The notes beneath the pieces were generated by a model that was not told the DNA's origin, made no database searches, and saw nothing but the letters and a program-made list of their open reading frames with translations. Below are positions 35,777 to 47,249 of a DNA stretch of 64,000 bases, piece after piece. A program made the translations under genes and the position numbers. The stretch is taken from positions 1 to 64,000 of the forward strand of contig JAEQBH010006406.1 of the NCBI GenBank assembly GCA_016808115.1, written 5' to 3'. This DNA comes from Tetrastigma voinierianum (lineage: Eukaryota; Streptophyta; Magnoliopsida; Vitales; Vitaceae). How positions within the stretch are numbered: position 1 is the stretch's first letter; each line of letters starts with the position of its first letter.

Positions 35777-36790
35777 CTTGAAGGTTACAACATCCCCCAG
35801 CTAGAGGGTTGTAGATTAGATAATATGTCTTTCGTTTCGGAAATCATATACCAAGAACATCACTATCAAAATGCCATTCTTCTTTAATCATATTTCTAGT
35901 GGAAGGGGGAAGACACTAGAACTCTTTGTTTGTTCATTTTTGGCCCGAGTCTTTGATCGAGAGAAGAACCTTTTTCAAATCTTTCTTAATACCTATCACA
36001 TCTTTTCTCGTGCTTTTCCATTAACAACAACTTTGGAGTGTGGTTTTGCATTAGTTGGTATCTTTCTTGATCGAGGCTTTGGTTTACCTGATCTTGAACT
36101 ACAACTTTTGAATTAGAAATATCTGCAATAAGTCTTTACTTTCTTTCCCTGTACCACTGATTTGGACTATCAGATTATCTTGTGCGGTTGTTGTCGAGTC
36201 TAGATGATTTTGACAATTTGATAACTTTGCTATCTTCCCTTCCTTGCGAAGTAGCTCCTTATGTTATGTGATTGCGGAAAGGCTTGAGCGTTCGATCCTT
36301 TCTTGATCTCCATGATCTTCTCCATTTTGAATCTCAGTTGATCTCTTTTCAAGGTTTTGTTGTTGTATTCCTTCTTGATTTCCTACGTCTTGACCGCTCG
36401 AATATTTTCTGAAATTATCCTTTACTTCCTTTGCTTAGTTTTGAAGCGTGAGTTCGAGACATCTCCATCCATAACATTGGATGGCATAAAAGTGTGGAGT
36501 TGATGAAATTTTGCTCTCTTTTTCTTCACAACTCCGATGCATTTTGGAAGCGATATTTAGTTTTACATGTCAGTTTTTGTGGTTGAGCGAGCCATCCTAT
36601 TTCACCACATATTGCTAGACTTGAATCCTAGGGACAGTGGAATAAGCTCATGTGTATTTTCCAATAGTTGTAGTTTGTACCGTCTAGTCGATGAGGTTAC
36701 CATAGGAATATTCCATTCTTCGTCAGATCCATCTGATTTTAATACACAAAAGGTTGGGGTAACCTGTGATCTCACTTAGTAATTTAGAGT

Positions 36791-36809
36791 GGCTCATTCT
36801 GTTTCCAAT
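36791..36809 (-). other. Degenerate primer binding site of element E
   Basis: On the minus strand this reads ATTGGAAACAGAATGAGCC. It resembles the Met-tRNA site TGGTATCAGAGCC with two substitutions and a 2-base insertion, and it lies directly after the LTR end CTATCA. Confidence 0.55.
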
Positions 36810-37881
36810 TGATAGATATAAGTGTGCGTTTCTAAAGTCCATAGTCTCGATATTTTGTCATGTGATTTAGTTCGAACTATGCCCTTTGTGTTTGAACTCA
36901 CAGCCAGGACTTTGTTTGTGCAAAGCAGATGTGATATATTTTGCAATAAAGTAAAGGCACACACATTTTTTATGTGGTTCGGCAACCCGCCTATGTCCAC
37001 GGGGCTATTCCCAAATGCAAGGATTTCCACTGACCTGATTCAAGGTTTACAATTTGTCTTATATGATGCAGGACTTATACTGCGGCAGGCTCTTCTATGA
37101 CACCAATCGGCCATGGTGGAATTGGAATGAACTCCTCTTATTCCCTCTCGACAGCATTACTTTTGATCTGACATTACCTTAATAGGTAGAATATAAGAAC
37201 CATCATCTTTCACCGGAAGGTGAAAGGCACTAACGTGCAATACCTCAAAGGCTATCTACACTCTCAAACCCACCAGCACGTTCGGATTTTGTTTATTCTT
37301 CTTAGTCTGCTCCACAAATCGTGTCGAGCATCTTCCAAAGTCGTAGATATATTGTCTTGTATATTTAGTTACGGAAGACTAGATAAGGTTGGATCATTAA
37401 CTTAATGTGACTTGAGCCTGCAGCAGATTATCTTAACTTTCCTTTAAGATATCACGGAAATAAAACTTGCCAGAAAAGTCCCTCTTTAGAATATAATTCT
37501 TATTTGATTCCAATTCTGGCTTGATAGCCTAGAAAATCCGATCTTCTTGATTTGATCTTTAACCGCTTACCTAATTGATTTTGACTTGATCTTTATCTAC
37601 TTGCCTAAAAGATCTTAGGCCCATAGGTTACTTGCTTCCTAAGTACCTCGGCCTCCAAGCTAGCAGACTCACGTGTGTCCCACAACTGCTCTACTTCTAG
37701 TCCGGACTTCCCATCGCTAGCACGTCCCTGCAGCATAGGGCTGCCATAGTCCCAACTACTTCTTGGTCCTACTAGGGACTTCTTGCTTGACCCTTCAAAT
37801 CTTAATCAGTTATGATCTTTGAAGCTGTCTTTTTCTTATAGAACACTAGGGACGAAGATATGGAAAATTTCAAACCCAACA
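36810..37881 (-). repeat. Element E LTR (5' LTR in element sense)
   Basis: On the plus strand it runs from TGATAGATATAAGTG to AAACCCAACA, followed by the duplication TATCT. Confidence 0.92.
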
Positions 37882-40800
37882 TATCTTAGTTAACTCCAAT
37901 AAAAGCATATCTTATATCTCCTGTTCACTCCTAATGCTAACCTATTTGTCCATTGTTTGACAGGACAAGAATATTTGAGCAAGCTAGAGGTGTTAGATCT
38001 TGGCTACAATAATTTGAATGATTCTTTATCCATAGAAGGTAACTGGTAGGAATTTTAATCTTTTTTTAATTGATTCCAAACATAAATTTGCTAACTAGCT
38101 CTCGCGTGAGTTTTATTCTATATCGAAAATGAATTTACTCCAATTTATATAAAAAAACTTTTATTACAGTTAAAATATTGGAAACAGACTTGGAACGTTT
38201 TAAGTACTTTTCACATTGTATTTTTATGCTTTAGTGTAGTTTGATTAATTTAAACAGATAATATTAATTATACATTGCCATGTACCTTCTTTTTAGTGTT
38301 CATCTTTATTTCAATGGAAATCAGAACCAAGGCTTATGAAGTAATTAGATCTCATATCAGTAGTAGATCCATAATCAAACGGGGTAGGGTAGGGTGAATA
38401 TATATGGAAATATCCTAGATCAATCCTATTTCGTGGAACCTACTTTTTGTTTTTGGATAGGGTAAGAATAGAAGTAAATAAATGTGACAGGGTTGGGAGA
38501 GCAACCACTCATCCCGAACTTGCCCCATTACCATCCTTTAGTTAAAGCTGTCGTTGTTTTGATAAGTGATTAGGTTGCCTTAAAATGAGGGATGAGAAGA
38601 CAAAACCCTTGTTTTTCTTATATATTAGAAACATAATTATTCTCATAAATTTTGCAATTGTTGACTTGTATATTATTCAAGTTCTCCTCATCCGATACAA
38701 AACTGATTATGCATAACATGTTTCATTATTTGCAAATTGTGAACCTAGAATTATATCCTGTTGTACAGGCTTGTGCAAAATTGGTGACCTTGAAGAGTTG
38801 GATATCAGTGGTAATGGGATTGACAGGAATCTTCCTCCGTGTTTCAATGATTTGACATCCTCCGTACGCTTGACCTATCAGAAATAATAATTTCAAGGGA
38901 ACCATCCCTTCATCTCTCTTCTCTTCCCTCAAGTTACTGCAGTATATTTCTCTTTCTCATAATAGTTTTGAGGGTTCATTCGATTTCACAACACTCTTCA
39001 ACCTCTCCAAACTTGAGGTGTTCGAACTACGCGGTGATAACAAGAATTTAAAGGTTGAGACTGAAAACTCAACGTCCCAACATCCGCTGTTTCAATTGAG
39101 AGTCTTCCGCTTATCCGAGTGTGTTCTCAACGGGGAAAGCCGAGAGATACCCAGCTTTCTTTCAAATCCAATATGAGTTTGAGAGTTGTGGACCCTAGAA
39201 ACAATGGCATCATAGGAGATATCCCGACTTGGTTGTTAGTCAACAATTCAGAGAATTAGAATCCCTTTAGTTTAAGTGGTAACCAGTTGAGGCCCTCTTG
39301 CTTTCAGGCTTAATGCAAAACATGTCACCATGAAACATTTTGACATCTCATCCAATCTCATCCAGGAGAGATTCCACCTGATATAGGTTCTATTCTTCCA
39401 AATTTAAAAGCCTTGAACATGTCTCAAATACCATGGTAATTTCCCATCCTAGCCAGGCGGCGTGAAAAGTCTAGACCTATTGACTTGTCAAACAATTTAT
39501 CGCACTAAAGCAGTGGTGTGGTAAAACAAAGAAACAAGGGAATGTTATACAGCTTCAAAGACTTTGACTTTTAAAAAGCAGCATCAGAAATGTAAGTTGA
39601 TCTTAACCTATTTTCGGAAGCAAAATACCTGATTGATCGAAACTTCTCAAACTTTATTTCTGTTGTTTCAGTCCAAAAAATCATTGGAAGGTGTTATTCC
39701 TAACTGGCTTCTTTGCAGTAAAACTTAAAACTACAGCTTTTAGATTCTTTGCCTGAAACAAGGTTGGTATGAGCATACCACCTTGTTTCCCCAATCAATT
39801 AAACATGATGTTTTTACATTTGCAGAGCAACGAATTAACTGGAGATATACCAAATGTCCTTGTCTAGACTTCCCTTTTTGTATTGATTTGAAGATAATAA
39901 ATTGGGGCACCATACCTCCTTGGATTGGTTCACTTTACAAGTTTGAGGGTTCTGCTATTGAGAGGAAATGAGCTTCATGGTTCGGGATCCTCTTGGTTTT
40001 TGTCGCCTCAGACTCAATTAGATGATGGATCTTTCTCATAACAATTTCCGGTCTATACCACCTTGTTTGAATAACTTAACATTTGGAGCACAGGACGGAA
40101 TGTTTCTTACTACTGCTGGATCCGGATATTGGGTAGGTTCTGATTTAGCAACGTATTCATATGAAAGTCAAATTTCTCTTTACACCCTTTATATTGAAAT
40201 TGAGGTCATCACGAGCTGAAAGTTGGATTTCTTCACCACAAAGTGGAGGTTTGAATCTTAAGTGAAGGAAAGGTTTAATCCATAATGTCTGGAATGGATC
40301 TTTCATGGAACAATTTGACAGGTTCAATACCTCCAGAACTCGGGAGACGTGGCGAGATGCAGTCCATAAACTTTGTCGAAAACCATTTGACTGAACAACT
40401 CAAACCTTTTCCAACTTTTTAAGGCAATAGAAAGCTTAGACTGTCCCACAATATGTTGATTAGCCAAATTCCTCCACGAATGATGGAGCTCTCAACAACT
40501 TGGCGGTCTTCAGTAGCTGGCAATGATTCTGTCCGGTAAGCTTCCAGAGAGGTATGCCTCAGTTTGCAACATTGAGAGCAGCAGAGGCAAACCTCTTCTC
40601 GTGGACTCAATAAAACCAGCTGCAGTCCAGCAACAGCAGCTCCAAAAACACCGCCAGCAATCAGATAACACAATGAAGAAAAGGAATCATGGGAAGTATC
40701 ATTCTCAGGAGCTTTGGAGGGTCATTCGAGTGGCATTTTTGCAGCACCGTTTTTCTACTAACTTCCTATTACGTAGAGCCTCCTCTTTATTTCATTGCAA

Positions 40801-41075
40801 AGAATCTCTCTTTTCTACTGTGAGGTTGATAAAGCCAAGTCCAGCAGATCATTCAATAAAATGAATTCATGTTTGTGTGATTCTCGCATAAAAGGTACTT
40901 GCTTCATCGATTATACTTATGTTTCTGTTCTAGTACTAAGGTGTGGTTCCTACTTAACAAGTTTTGTTTTCAAGTTCTCCATTATTACTTCTGTGGATGA
41001 CTTGATCCCACTCCTGGAACCCCAAAACTCGAATGCACTACCCATCAAGCCATAGTCAAGAGCCTTACTATGGAC

Positions 41076-41925
41076 CGTCATAGCCTCTAATTAAGATACA
41101 CGAGTCCCGTATGCATGAGGGCGTTGCCTTGGCCCCATGGCTCGCCTAAGGGAATGAGTGCAAAGAAGGGAAACAAGTAACCGAGGCACAAAGCGTGAGC
41201 CAAGCACGCGCACCGAGGGAAGGCAAGGTAATCCGGCCGACGCTGCATGCTGGCCGCCACGGCACTCACGCTGTGAGGGGGCCCGGGCGGGCACTTCGGG
41301 AGGCAAATGTAGAATCGCAGGAATGTCGCGAATTTATAGCAGAGCCTCGAGCGGCAAGTCAATCGAGTGCAACAAGATTCTACATCCTGCATATCCATGC
41401 AGAAGGACTCCTAGGAAGGAAGGACTTCGTGCTGGAAGGACTCCTACTCCCAAAGGGAAGACTCCTGCCTGGCCTACACCTAGGCGGGAAGGTCTCTCAA
41501 AGTGAAGACTCCTGAAGTGATGTGACCTCAGCGGGAGGACTCACTGTATGGAATTAAGGGTGGCAGGAATGTGGTATGAGTTTCATTCACCAAGACTCCT
41601 AGAGCAGAAGGATCAGGTCAAGTCACGGATTTGAAGACTAGAGTTAGAGTAGGACTCTTAGTCATAATTGTATCAGATTGCCCCTGAGCATCCTATATAA
41701 AGGGCCTCACAAGCCCACTCGTTAATACATGTTCCGGAGTCGATCCACGTAAAAGCATTGAGCCCCGAGGATGTGGGACTGTGCGAAATTGTCTTCAGGT
41801 TTTAGTAGCTAATAAAATACAAGTTGGGGAGAGGCCCCGTATTTGTGCCCGAGACTGGATAAGATTGAAAAGGCCGGCTCTAGCTGGTTCCTAGGCGCCG
41901 CACACGAGCCAAAAGAGGCGCGTGG
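41076..41925 (+). repeat. Element D 5' LTR
   Basis: Starts CGTCATAGCCTC and has similarity to the 3' LTR up to about GAGGCGCGTGG. It holds a TATA box (TATATAAAG at 41694) and several AGGACTCCT-type short repeats at 41400-41540. Its right end is approximate because the similarity fades. Confidence 0.75.
41694..41702 (+). promoter_or_regulatory. TATA box of the element D 5' LTR
   Basis: CCTATATAAAGGGCC is conserved in the same place in the 3' LTR (46927), about 90 bases before a shared ATGTTCCGG. That is where transcription of the element would start. Confidence 0.65.
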
Positions 41926-41929
41926 ATGA

Positions 41930-43115
41930 ATGTGGCCAGCTACAAGGATGGCCAACGCGAGGATGACTATTGATGCGCTGCCTGAGCAAGTAGCAAGGAT
42001 AGAGGCCGAGGTAGCACCTGTGCGTCTAGGGCTTGACGGAGATAGGCACAAGAATCGAGGCGAACTCCACCCTTTCGACTCGGGATCGATGTCATCTCAC
42101 AGATCTCGACTCACGCGTGAACTGATGGTAATTCAGAGAAAAGCCACGAGGAACTGATGGGGTCATTCCAAGGACCGAATGCACTATGACCGAGGAGTTC
42201 GAGGAGCTGACGATCTCTAGAGGGGAGATCGGTTGTTGAAGAGAGCAAGCAGTAGGCACACTACCGCATGCAGATCCGCCCCGTAGCAGGCAGACTTGAG
42301 CCTGGGGACTTTGCGGCGCGCATTGCAAAAGACTCGAGATCTCCTCTCGATATGGAGCAATACTTCATCGCCGTCGAATAACGGTGAACAGTAACGATAA
42401 ATCCACTATGTATTTGACAGTGATGCAAAAGCTTTGGTGGCGACCGTGAACCCAGCGACGACGCCGGCCGCTAGTCACCAAAGATCAGAGAGCCGAGATC
42501 TTGAAAAGGAGTCAAGGATTAGTTCTACCCAATGAACACAAACAGGATGGCGAGGAATCAAGAAACCGGGCGCATCGCCCACCAGAGATTATGTGAAAGA
42601 GTTTAGCTCGTTGATCCTGACATCATGACATGTCCGGCTAGACAAGTCGCCCAACCTGGGCGTCCTGGATTGGGTGTGGATGGGCTCAAACTCACCGAGA
42701 AGAGGCAGCAAATCAAGATCGCCTCACCATGGCGGCAAATGGATTGCCTATCCGACTACAGAGTGACCTCTTCCTCTACTCCCACCCAAAAGGGGAAAGG
42801 CCAGAACAAAGAGTCGAACCGGAAGTCAGATGCAAAGACCTTCAAGAGTGGAGGCAAGGGTTGGAAGAAGCTGCAGGATACGCAGGCTAAAGTGGGGGAG
42901 AAGGGGACTTCCTCACAAGCTACTGTGCCGCCGGATGCTTTGTATTCTCAAAAAGATGGGCCACATCAGGGTTAGTAGGATCAGCCCAGTTAAGGAGAAG
43001 CTCAATGCACTGTGGTCACGACTGGGAAGATACAGGCGCAGGTCCCATCAAGAGCCAACCTTCTTCACTGCTGAATGCGATGCGGGCCGAGGCGACACAC
43101 GCAGGACCTGAAGGT
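41930..43115 (+). pseudogene. Element D gag remnant
   Basis: Broken frames contain gag landmarks: ARMTIDALPEQVARIEAEVA (41950-42010), the pattern MEQYF, and STMYLTVMQKLWWRP (42400-42450), equivalent to the gag SMYLTGDAKLWW box. Lysine/glutamine-rich linker sequence follows, then a decayed zinc knuckle ending near KEKLNALWSRLGR (42990-43030) and EPTFFTAECDAG. This would be the particle protein. Confidence 0.75.
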
Positions 43116-43379
43116 ATGTGGTGTTACCACCTGGGAGGGCGTAAATTGTGGCATTGGTGTGATGGGCACCCACAATTTGTATCAACAAAGGAGGCAAATT
43201 GCACTTCGCTTGAAGCTACAAGACACAAGAAGCTCAAAGTCGTAAACAAATACACAAGAGACGCATGCGCGAAGAACATGGCAATTCAGATGGGGATCGG
43301 AAAGGCAATGATAGACTCTTAGTGTTCCTTCGATGATTTTGATTTCAGGCCTTAGCAATTACTTCCCAAAGAGCCAAGG

Positions 43380-44480
43380 TAGCCTGCTGCCGCATTAACT
43401 GGATCGTTGATCATGGATGAGAAGCAAATGGCGTTCAGGCCAGACGCAAGCCGCCTAAGAGACCTAGCGCTGTGGGAAAGACTTCATTCCGCCCGCAACC
43501 CGAAAGCGCCTAGGAAGGTGAGCACATTATACGCCACAATGATCGGATCGCTTCACGGGCAAGTCATGCCGTGATGCCATACCGCACCGAGGACGCCATG
43601 TTATGCTTCCCAGGCCGTTAAGCCGCCACCAGAAGGCGCATTTATCATCGATAGAGTCGCGTGCTGGGAGCCAGACTTCCCCGCCAAGCTCCTTATCGGA
43701 TGACTCCACCGCAGTTGAGAGTCAAGGAAGCAATGATTTATTACCGGATGCAAACCGTCCAGCTTCCAAAGCGCCGACGAGCACCGGTTGCTTTCGTAGC
43801 TACTGGTACGCCGCATGCGCGGATTAATGCATCAATAAAGTCACGATCGAACAAGTATCCGATACCTTTGTTGGCGGAACTGCTCGATCGGATGATAAGG
43901 CCGTAGTACTTCACTGTTAGACTACATCGGGATATTGGCAAGTGCACGGGTCGGCGACGCAGGCAAAGACTGGCGCATGTAAATACCTAGATGGAAGTTT
44001 TGAATTTTTAGTTATGCCTGGTTTGACTAATGCTCCCGCTTACATTTTCAGAACTCATGAATGATGGTCCTATTCGACTTCCTGGATTTATTCGTGGTGG
44101 CATACTCTTGACGAGATATAGTGATTCATAAACAATTTTATGATCAATGGGCACACCTTTCAGATATGTTTGACGACTGAAAGGTAATCCTGGCTTAGGC
44201 GTCAAGCAAAGAGTAGCGTGAGTTTGCTCGCACTGAGATCAAGTTTTAAACATTTGACTTTTTCAAAGTCCGAGATAAGGATGGATGGTGCGAAGGTGGT
44301 AGCAATTCGAGATTGGCCAACCCCGACCAAGGTGACAGAACTTCGATCGTTCCTCGACTTAGCAAACTACTACAGATTTATAATCGGGATATTCAAGATA
44401 GCCGCGTTCTCAACAACTCGGAAAGAGAGGAAGGGAATGATGCAGAGTGCCGTGTCGCTCGTAATTTCAAGATGCATCAC
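43380..44480 (+). pseudogene. Element D reverse transcriptase remnant
   Basis: RT landmarks are spread over three frames. ARLPRQAPYRMTPPQLR lies at about 43665-43715 and NKYPIPLLAELLDRM at about 43850-43895. A PGLTNAPAYIF box follows at about 44015-44050. The thumb reads IRMDGAKVVAIRDWPTPTKV, TELRSFLDLANYYRFI (44275-44385). The catalytic YVDD box is not readable, consistent with heavy decay around 44080-44120. Confidence 0.8.
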
Positions 44481-46310
44481 CTCAGAGCTTCGCTTCAGGA
44501 TCGCCCGACATGGAGTTTTCGCTTTGAAGCGTGCACACGGATGCGCTTGACATGGCCCTAGGTGGAGGCCGGGTGCAAGAGGGGCATCCAAAGAGCCTTT
44601 GAGAGTCGGAAGTTGAATGCAACGTGGCTGAAAGGCATTAACGCCCATGAGAAAGAGACGACCGCGTCATCCATTGCCTTGAGACTGGAAGGTTCATTTG
44701 TCAAACTCCTGTCAGTAGTGATTGACAATGTTGCCAACAACTTCTTCACAACTCGGTAGCTTATCACAAGCAAGCCTGGATGGCAAGAGCTCCCGTCGAA
44801 TTTTGATTTTGTGTGGTGCACAAGCCTGGCCGACACAAACTCCTCAAGTGGCTAGATGCTTGAGCAGGAAGGAAGGTGTTACGTGGGACAGCCCACGGTG
44901 GCAGACTTAAACGCGAGTTAGATCGTAGCTCACAAGACCCGACGTGATCAAAAGTCAAGAGCAGCGAGAGATGGCAACTAATGAGGCGATACCGGGCTCG
45001 AGAGGAACGAGCCAGCTTTATCGCAGGAGGGAAGTTATATGTGCCTCCTGGAGCGTCGAGACGTGATCGGCTGAGACACATGATAATGAGATGTATCGGT
45101 CACCCAGAGAGAGGAAAGAATCCTCAGCGCTGCCGGTACTCAGTTTTTCATCGCCTAAGATTTAAGGAAGACGCGTGCTACGGTGTCAAGACATGCCATG
45201 TTTGCTTCGTTGACAAGACCGAGCTAAGAAGGAAGTGGATTGTTACTCGTCCATTCCCGAGAAGCCATGGCAAAGTGGTGTATCGATGGACTTACTGCGG
45301 GGTTTCCAGTAGAGGGCTTTGACATGGTGGCGGTAGATGTGTTCTCTGAAGTACGCCGTCTTTCATCCCACTCTGCGAGTGTCCAACAAGAGGCGCACTA
45401 CAGCATCTTCTTTCGCTAATGTTTGCAGTACTTTGGGGATGCTTGAAGACATAGTAAAGCAATCGAGATACGCACATAAAAAGGTGTTTCGGGTTGAGCT
45501 GCTCAAGATGTGGGGTACAGACAAGTTCGACCACGAACCCTCGCATCGAATTGGGCCGACAGAGAGTGAATCGTGTGTCGGAAGAGACGGCGCCACTTCG
45601 CGGATACCTCCGTAAAATTGGTTGGAACTTAAAGCCACAGCTTGTCCTACAATCCGCAAATGGGTTCGTACCACGTATGAGCCCTTTGAGGTAGCACGGC
45701 TCTAATCCACGCACGCCGACGCATCGGGTTAATGAGCAACCCGACGTGAATGCTAGCCCACCAAGGCACAGTTTGCAAAGTCTCAGCAAGATTTGCTTGA
45801 TGAAGCCAGAGACAGCCTAGAGAAGGCAAGTAGACGCATGAAGAAGTATGAGGACAGAGGCAGGAGACTCCTAGAATTCGAGCAAGGGGAGATGGTTCTG
45901 TTAAAGCTAACTCCTCAGATCTGGAAAAAGATCAAGAATAAAGCGCCAGAGTAGTTTGATTCCAACACGATGGACCTTTGAAGTTGTGAAGTCAGAGGAA
46001 CGTGGCCTACAAACTGCTACTAGAGAGTCAAGCTTCACCCGACATTCCATGTAAGCTTTAAAGCCTTATCATGCTGATCCCAACCCGACAGAGCGCATGC
46101 CGAAACCCACTATGGTTAGGAGTCGAAGTTCAAAGAAAGAGATTGCAAGCATCCCGCAGATAGGAAGATGGGGAATCGAAGAACAAGTGACCAATACTGA
46201 TTCATCGAAGTACGGTCAGCCGAGGCAAGCTGGGAAAAGGGTGCTGCGATTATGGCGCTTTGAAGATCGGGATCCTTGAGTATGCGCGGCACAATAAGTC
46301 AACGAGGACG
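44480..46310 (+). pseudogene. Element D RNase H, integrase and chromodomain-like tail
   Basis: RNase H is barely readable near 44500-44600. Integrase parts include the zinc-binding segment around 45000-45250 (GKLYVPPGASRRDRLRHMI, then CHVCFVDK). The core follows and is heavily shifted. The tail after about 45840 has RRSMRTEAGDS and FEVVKSEERG, then KPYHADPNPTERMPKP (about 46060-46110), EIASIP and LWRFEDRDP. The last parts match the conserved KPYHxDPxxPxR linker and the end of a chromodomain. That domain steers chromovirus insertion towards certain chromatin. Confidence 0.75.
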
Positions 46311-46324
46311 TTGAATACCTCTAG

Positions 46325-46336
46325 TTGGGGAGGGTT
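46325..46336 (+). other. Polypurine tract of element D
   Basis: TTGGGGAGGGTT lies directly before the 3' LTR start TGTCAGCCCC. Confidence 0.7.
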
Positions 46337-47165
46337 TGTCAGCCCCTCGACTAAATAACACGAGTCCCGTGCAGATGAAGCACCGCTCGCCCCATGGCCC
46401 GCCTATGAACTGGCAAGGCAAAGATGGGAAATAAGTGTCTTGAGGCACAAAGCGTGAGCCAAGCACGACCGGTGGGAAGGCAAGTGCGCATCCTACTGGA
46501 CGCGCATAAGGCCGTCACGCACTCACGCTTAGAGGGGGCCTCGCGCATTATGGCAAACCACCATGGGAATGGTCACAATCGATAAAGTAGAGCTCATGCA
46601 AGCTTCCCTAATCCGAGTGCAACAAGGATTCCTATAGCTTAAGGAGTCCTATGCAGGAAGGACTCCTAAAGTGAAGGACTCCGCGAAGACCCACTCCTGC
46701 CGGGAAAGACTCCTGCTGGCCGGACTCAAAGGAAGGTCTCGAAGCAGAAGACTGTATGACACTCCAAAGCGGGGAGGACTCACCGTGGTGGAATCACAGA
46801 GTCGCGTATAGGAGTTTCATTCAACTCGACCCTAGAGCTGAAGGATCAGGCCAAGCCTACGGATTTGAAGACTAGAGTTAGAGTAGACTCTTAGTCATAA
46901 TCAGACTGGGATCGCCTCGAGCATCCTATATAAAAGGGCCCAGGTCTACTGTTAATAAGCATGTTCCGGGAGTTGGATCCATGTAGTGCCATCAAGCCCC
47001 GAGATGGAGCCTGTGGCAAATTGTCTCTCAGGTTTTAGTAGCCAATAAAATACAAGTCAGGGGAGAGCGCCCGCACGCCTCAGGTTCGAGAGAATCGTGA
47101 GACATTGAGAAGCGCCGACCTAATGGGTTCCTTGCAGACACGAGCCAAAAAGAGGGCGTGGTGAC
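46337..47165 (+). repeat. Element D 3' LTR
   Basis: Starts TGTCAGCCCCTCGAC and matches the 5' LTR up to about AGGGCGTGG. The TATA box is at 46927 (CTATATAAAAGGGCC). Confidence 0.78.
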
Positions 47166-47249
47166 AACCGCCATCCCGGAGGCGAAAACTCGGGAAAGAA
47201 TGTCCACATCATAGGTGTCCGATTTTATCCATTCAACCCACTTCATTCC

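Larger units (their letters stand above)
31679..37881 (-). mobile_element. LTR element E in RLP intron 2
   Basis: Two LTRs (31679-32720 and 36810-37881) enclose about 4.1 kb, and the target duplication TATCT stands at 31674-31678 and 37882-37886. On the minus strand the LTR starts TGTTGGG and ends CTATCA, preceded by the polypurine run CAAATGGGGAGAA and followed by a decayed Met-tRNA primer site. That fixes the orientation as opposite to the RLP. No protease, RT or integrase motif was found inside, so it looks like a large non-autonomous derivative. The LTRs differ visibly by substitutions and indels, so the insertion is not recent. Confidence 0.9.
30183..40840 (+). pseudogene. LRR receptor-like protein (RLP) pseudogene with introns
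   Basis: The parts appear in RLP order. Exon 1 (about 30183-30560): NGCSHLGLYN, a hydrophobic signal peptide, then ERVGLLNLK of the LRR amino-terminal cap and NWSLNGSLLLPFHQLQIL. Exon 2 (31521-31666): GFQGLLRSKKLRVLNVE. Exon 3 (37964-38038): YLSKLEVLDLGYNNLNDSLS. Exon 4 (38769 on): CKIGDLEELDISGNGIDRNLPP, many LRRs, then FLTTAGSGYWVGSD, MDLSWNNLTGSIPPELG, KLPERYASVCNIE and a decayed membrane segment followed by LYFIAKN. RLPs are cell-surface LRR proteins without a kinase, used in defence or development. The start codon position holds GTG, stops and frameshifts occur in exons 1, 2 and 4, and element E sits in intron 2. It is clearly non-functional. Confidence 0.9.
41076..47165 (+). mobile_element. 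Chromovirus D (Ty3/gypsy), decayed
   Basis: LTRs of about 0.85 kb at each end enclose gag, protease/RT, RNase H, integrase and a chromodomain-like tail in plus-strand gypsy order. The LTRs start (T/C)GTCA(T/G)AGCC(C/T)CT and share the words ACGAGTCCCGT, AGGCACAAAGCGTGAGCCAAG and GGTTTTAGTAGC(T/C)AATAAAA. No clear primer site or target duplication was found. CpG-rich composition sets it apart from the AT-rich surroundings. All frames are broken by stops and shifts. Confidence 0.85.
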
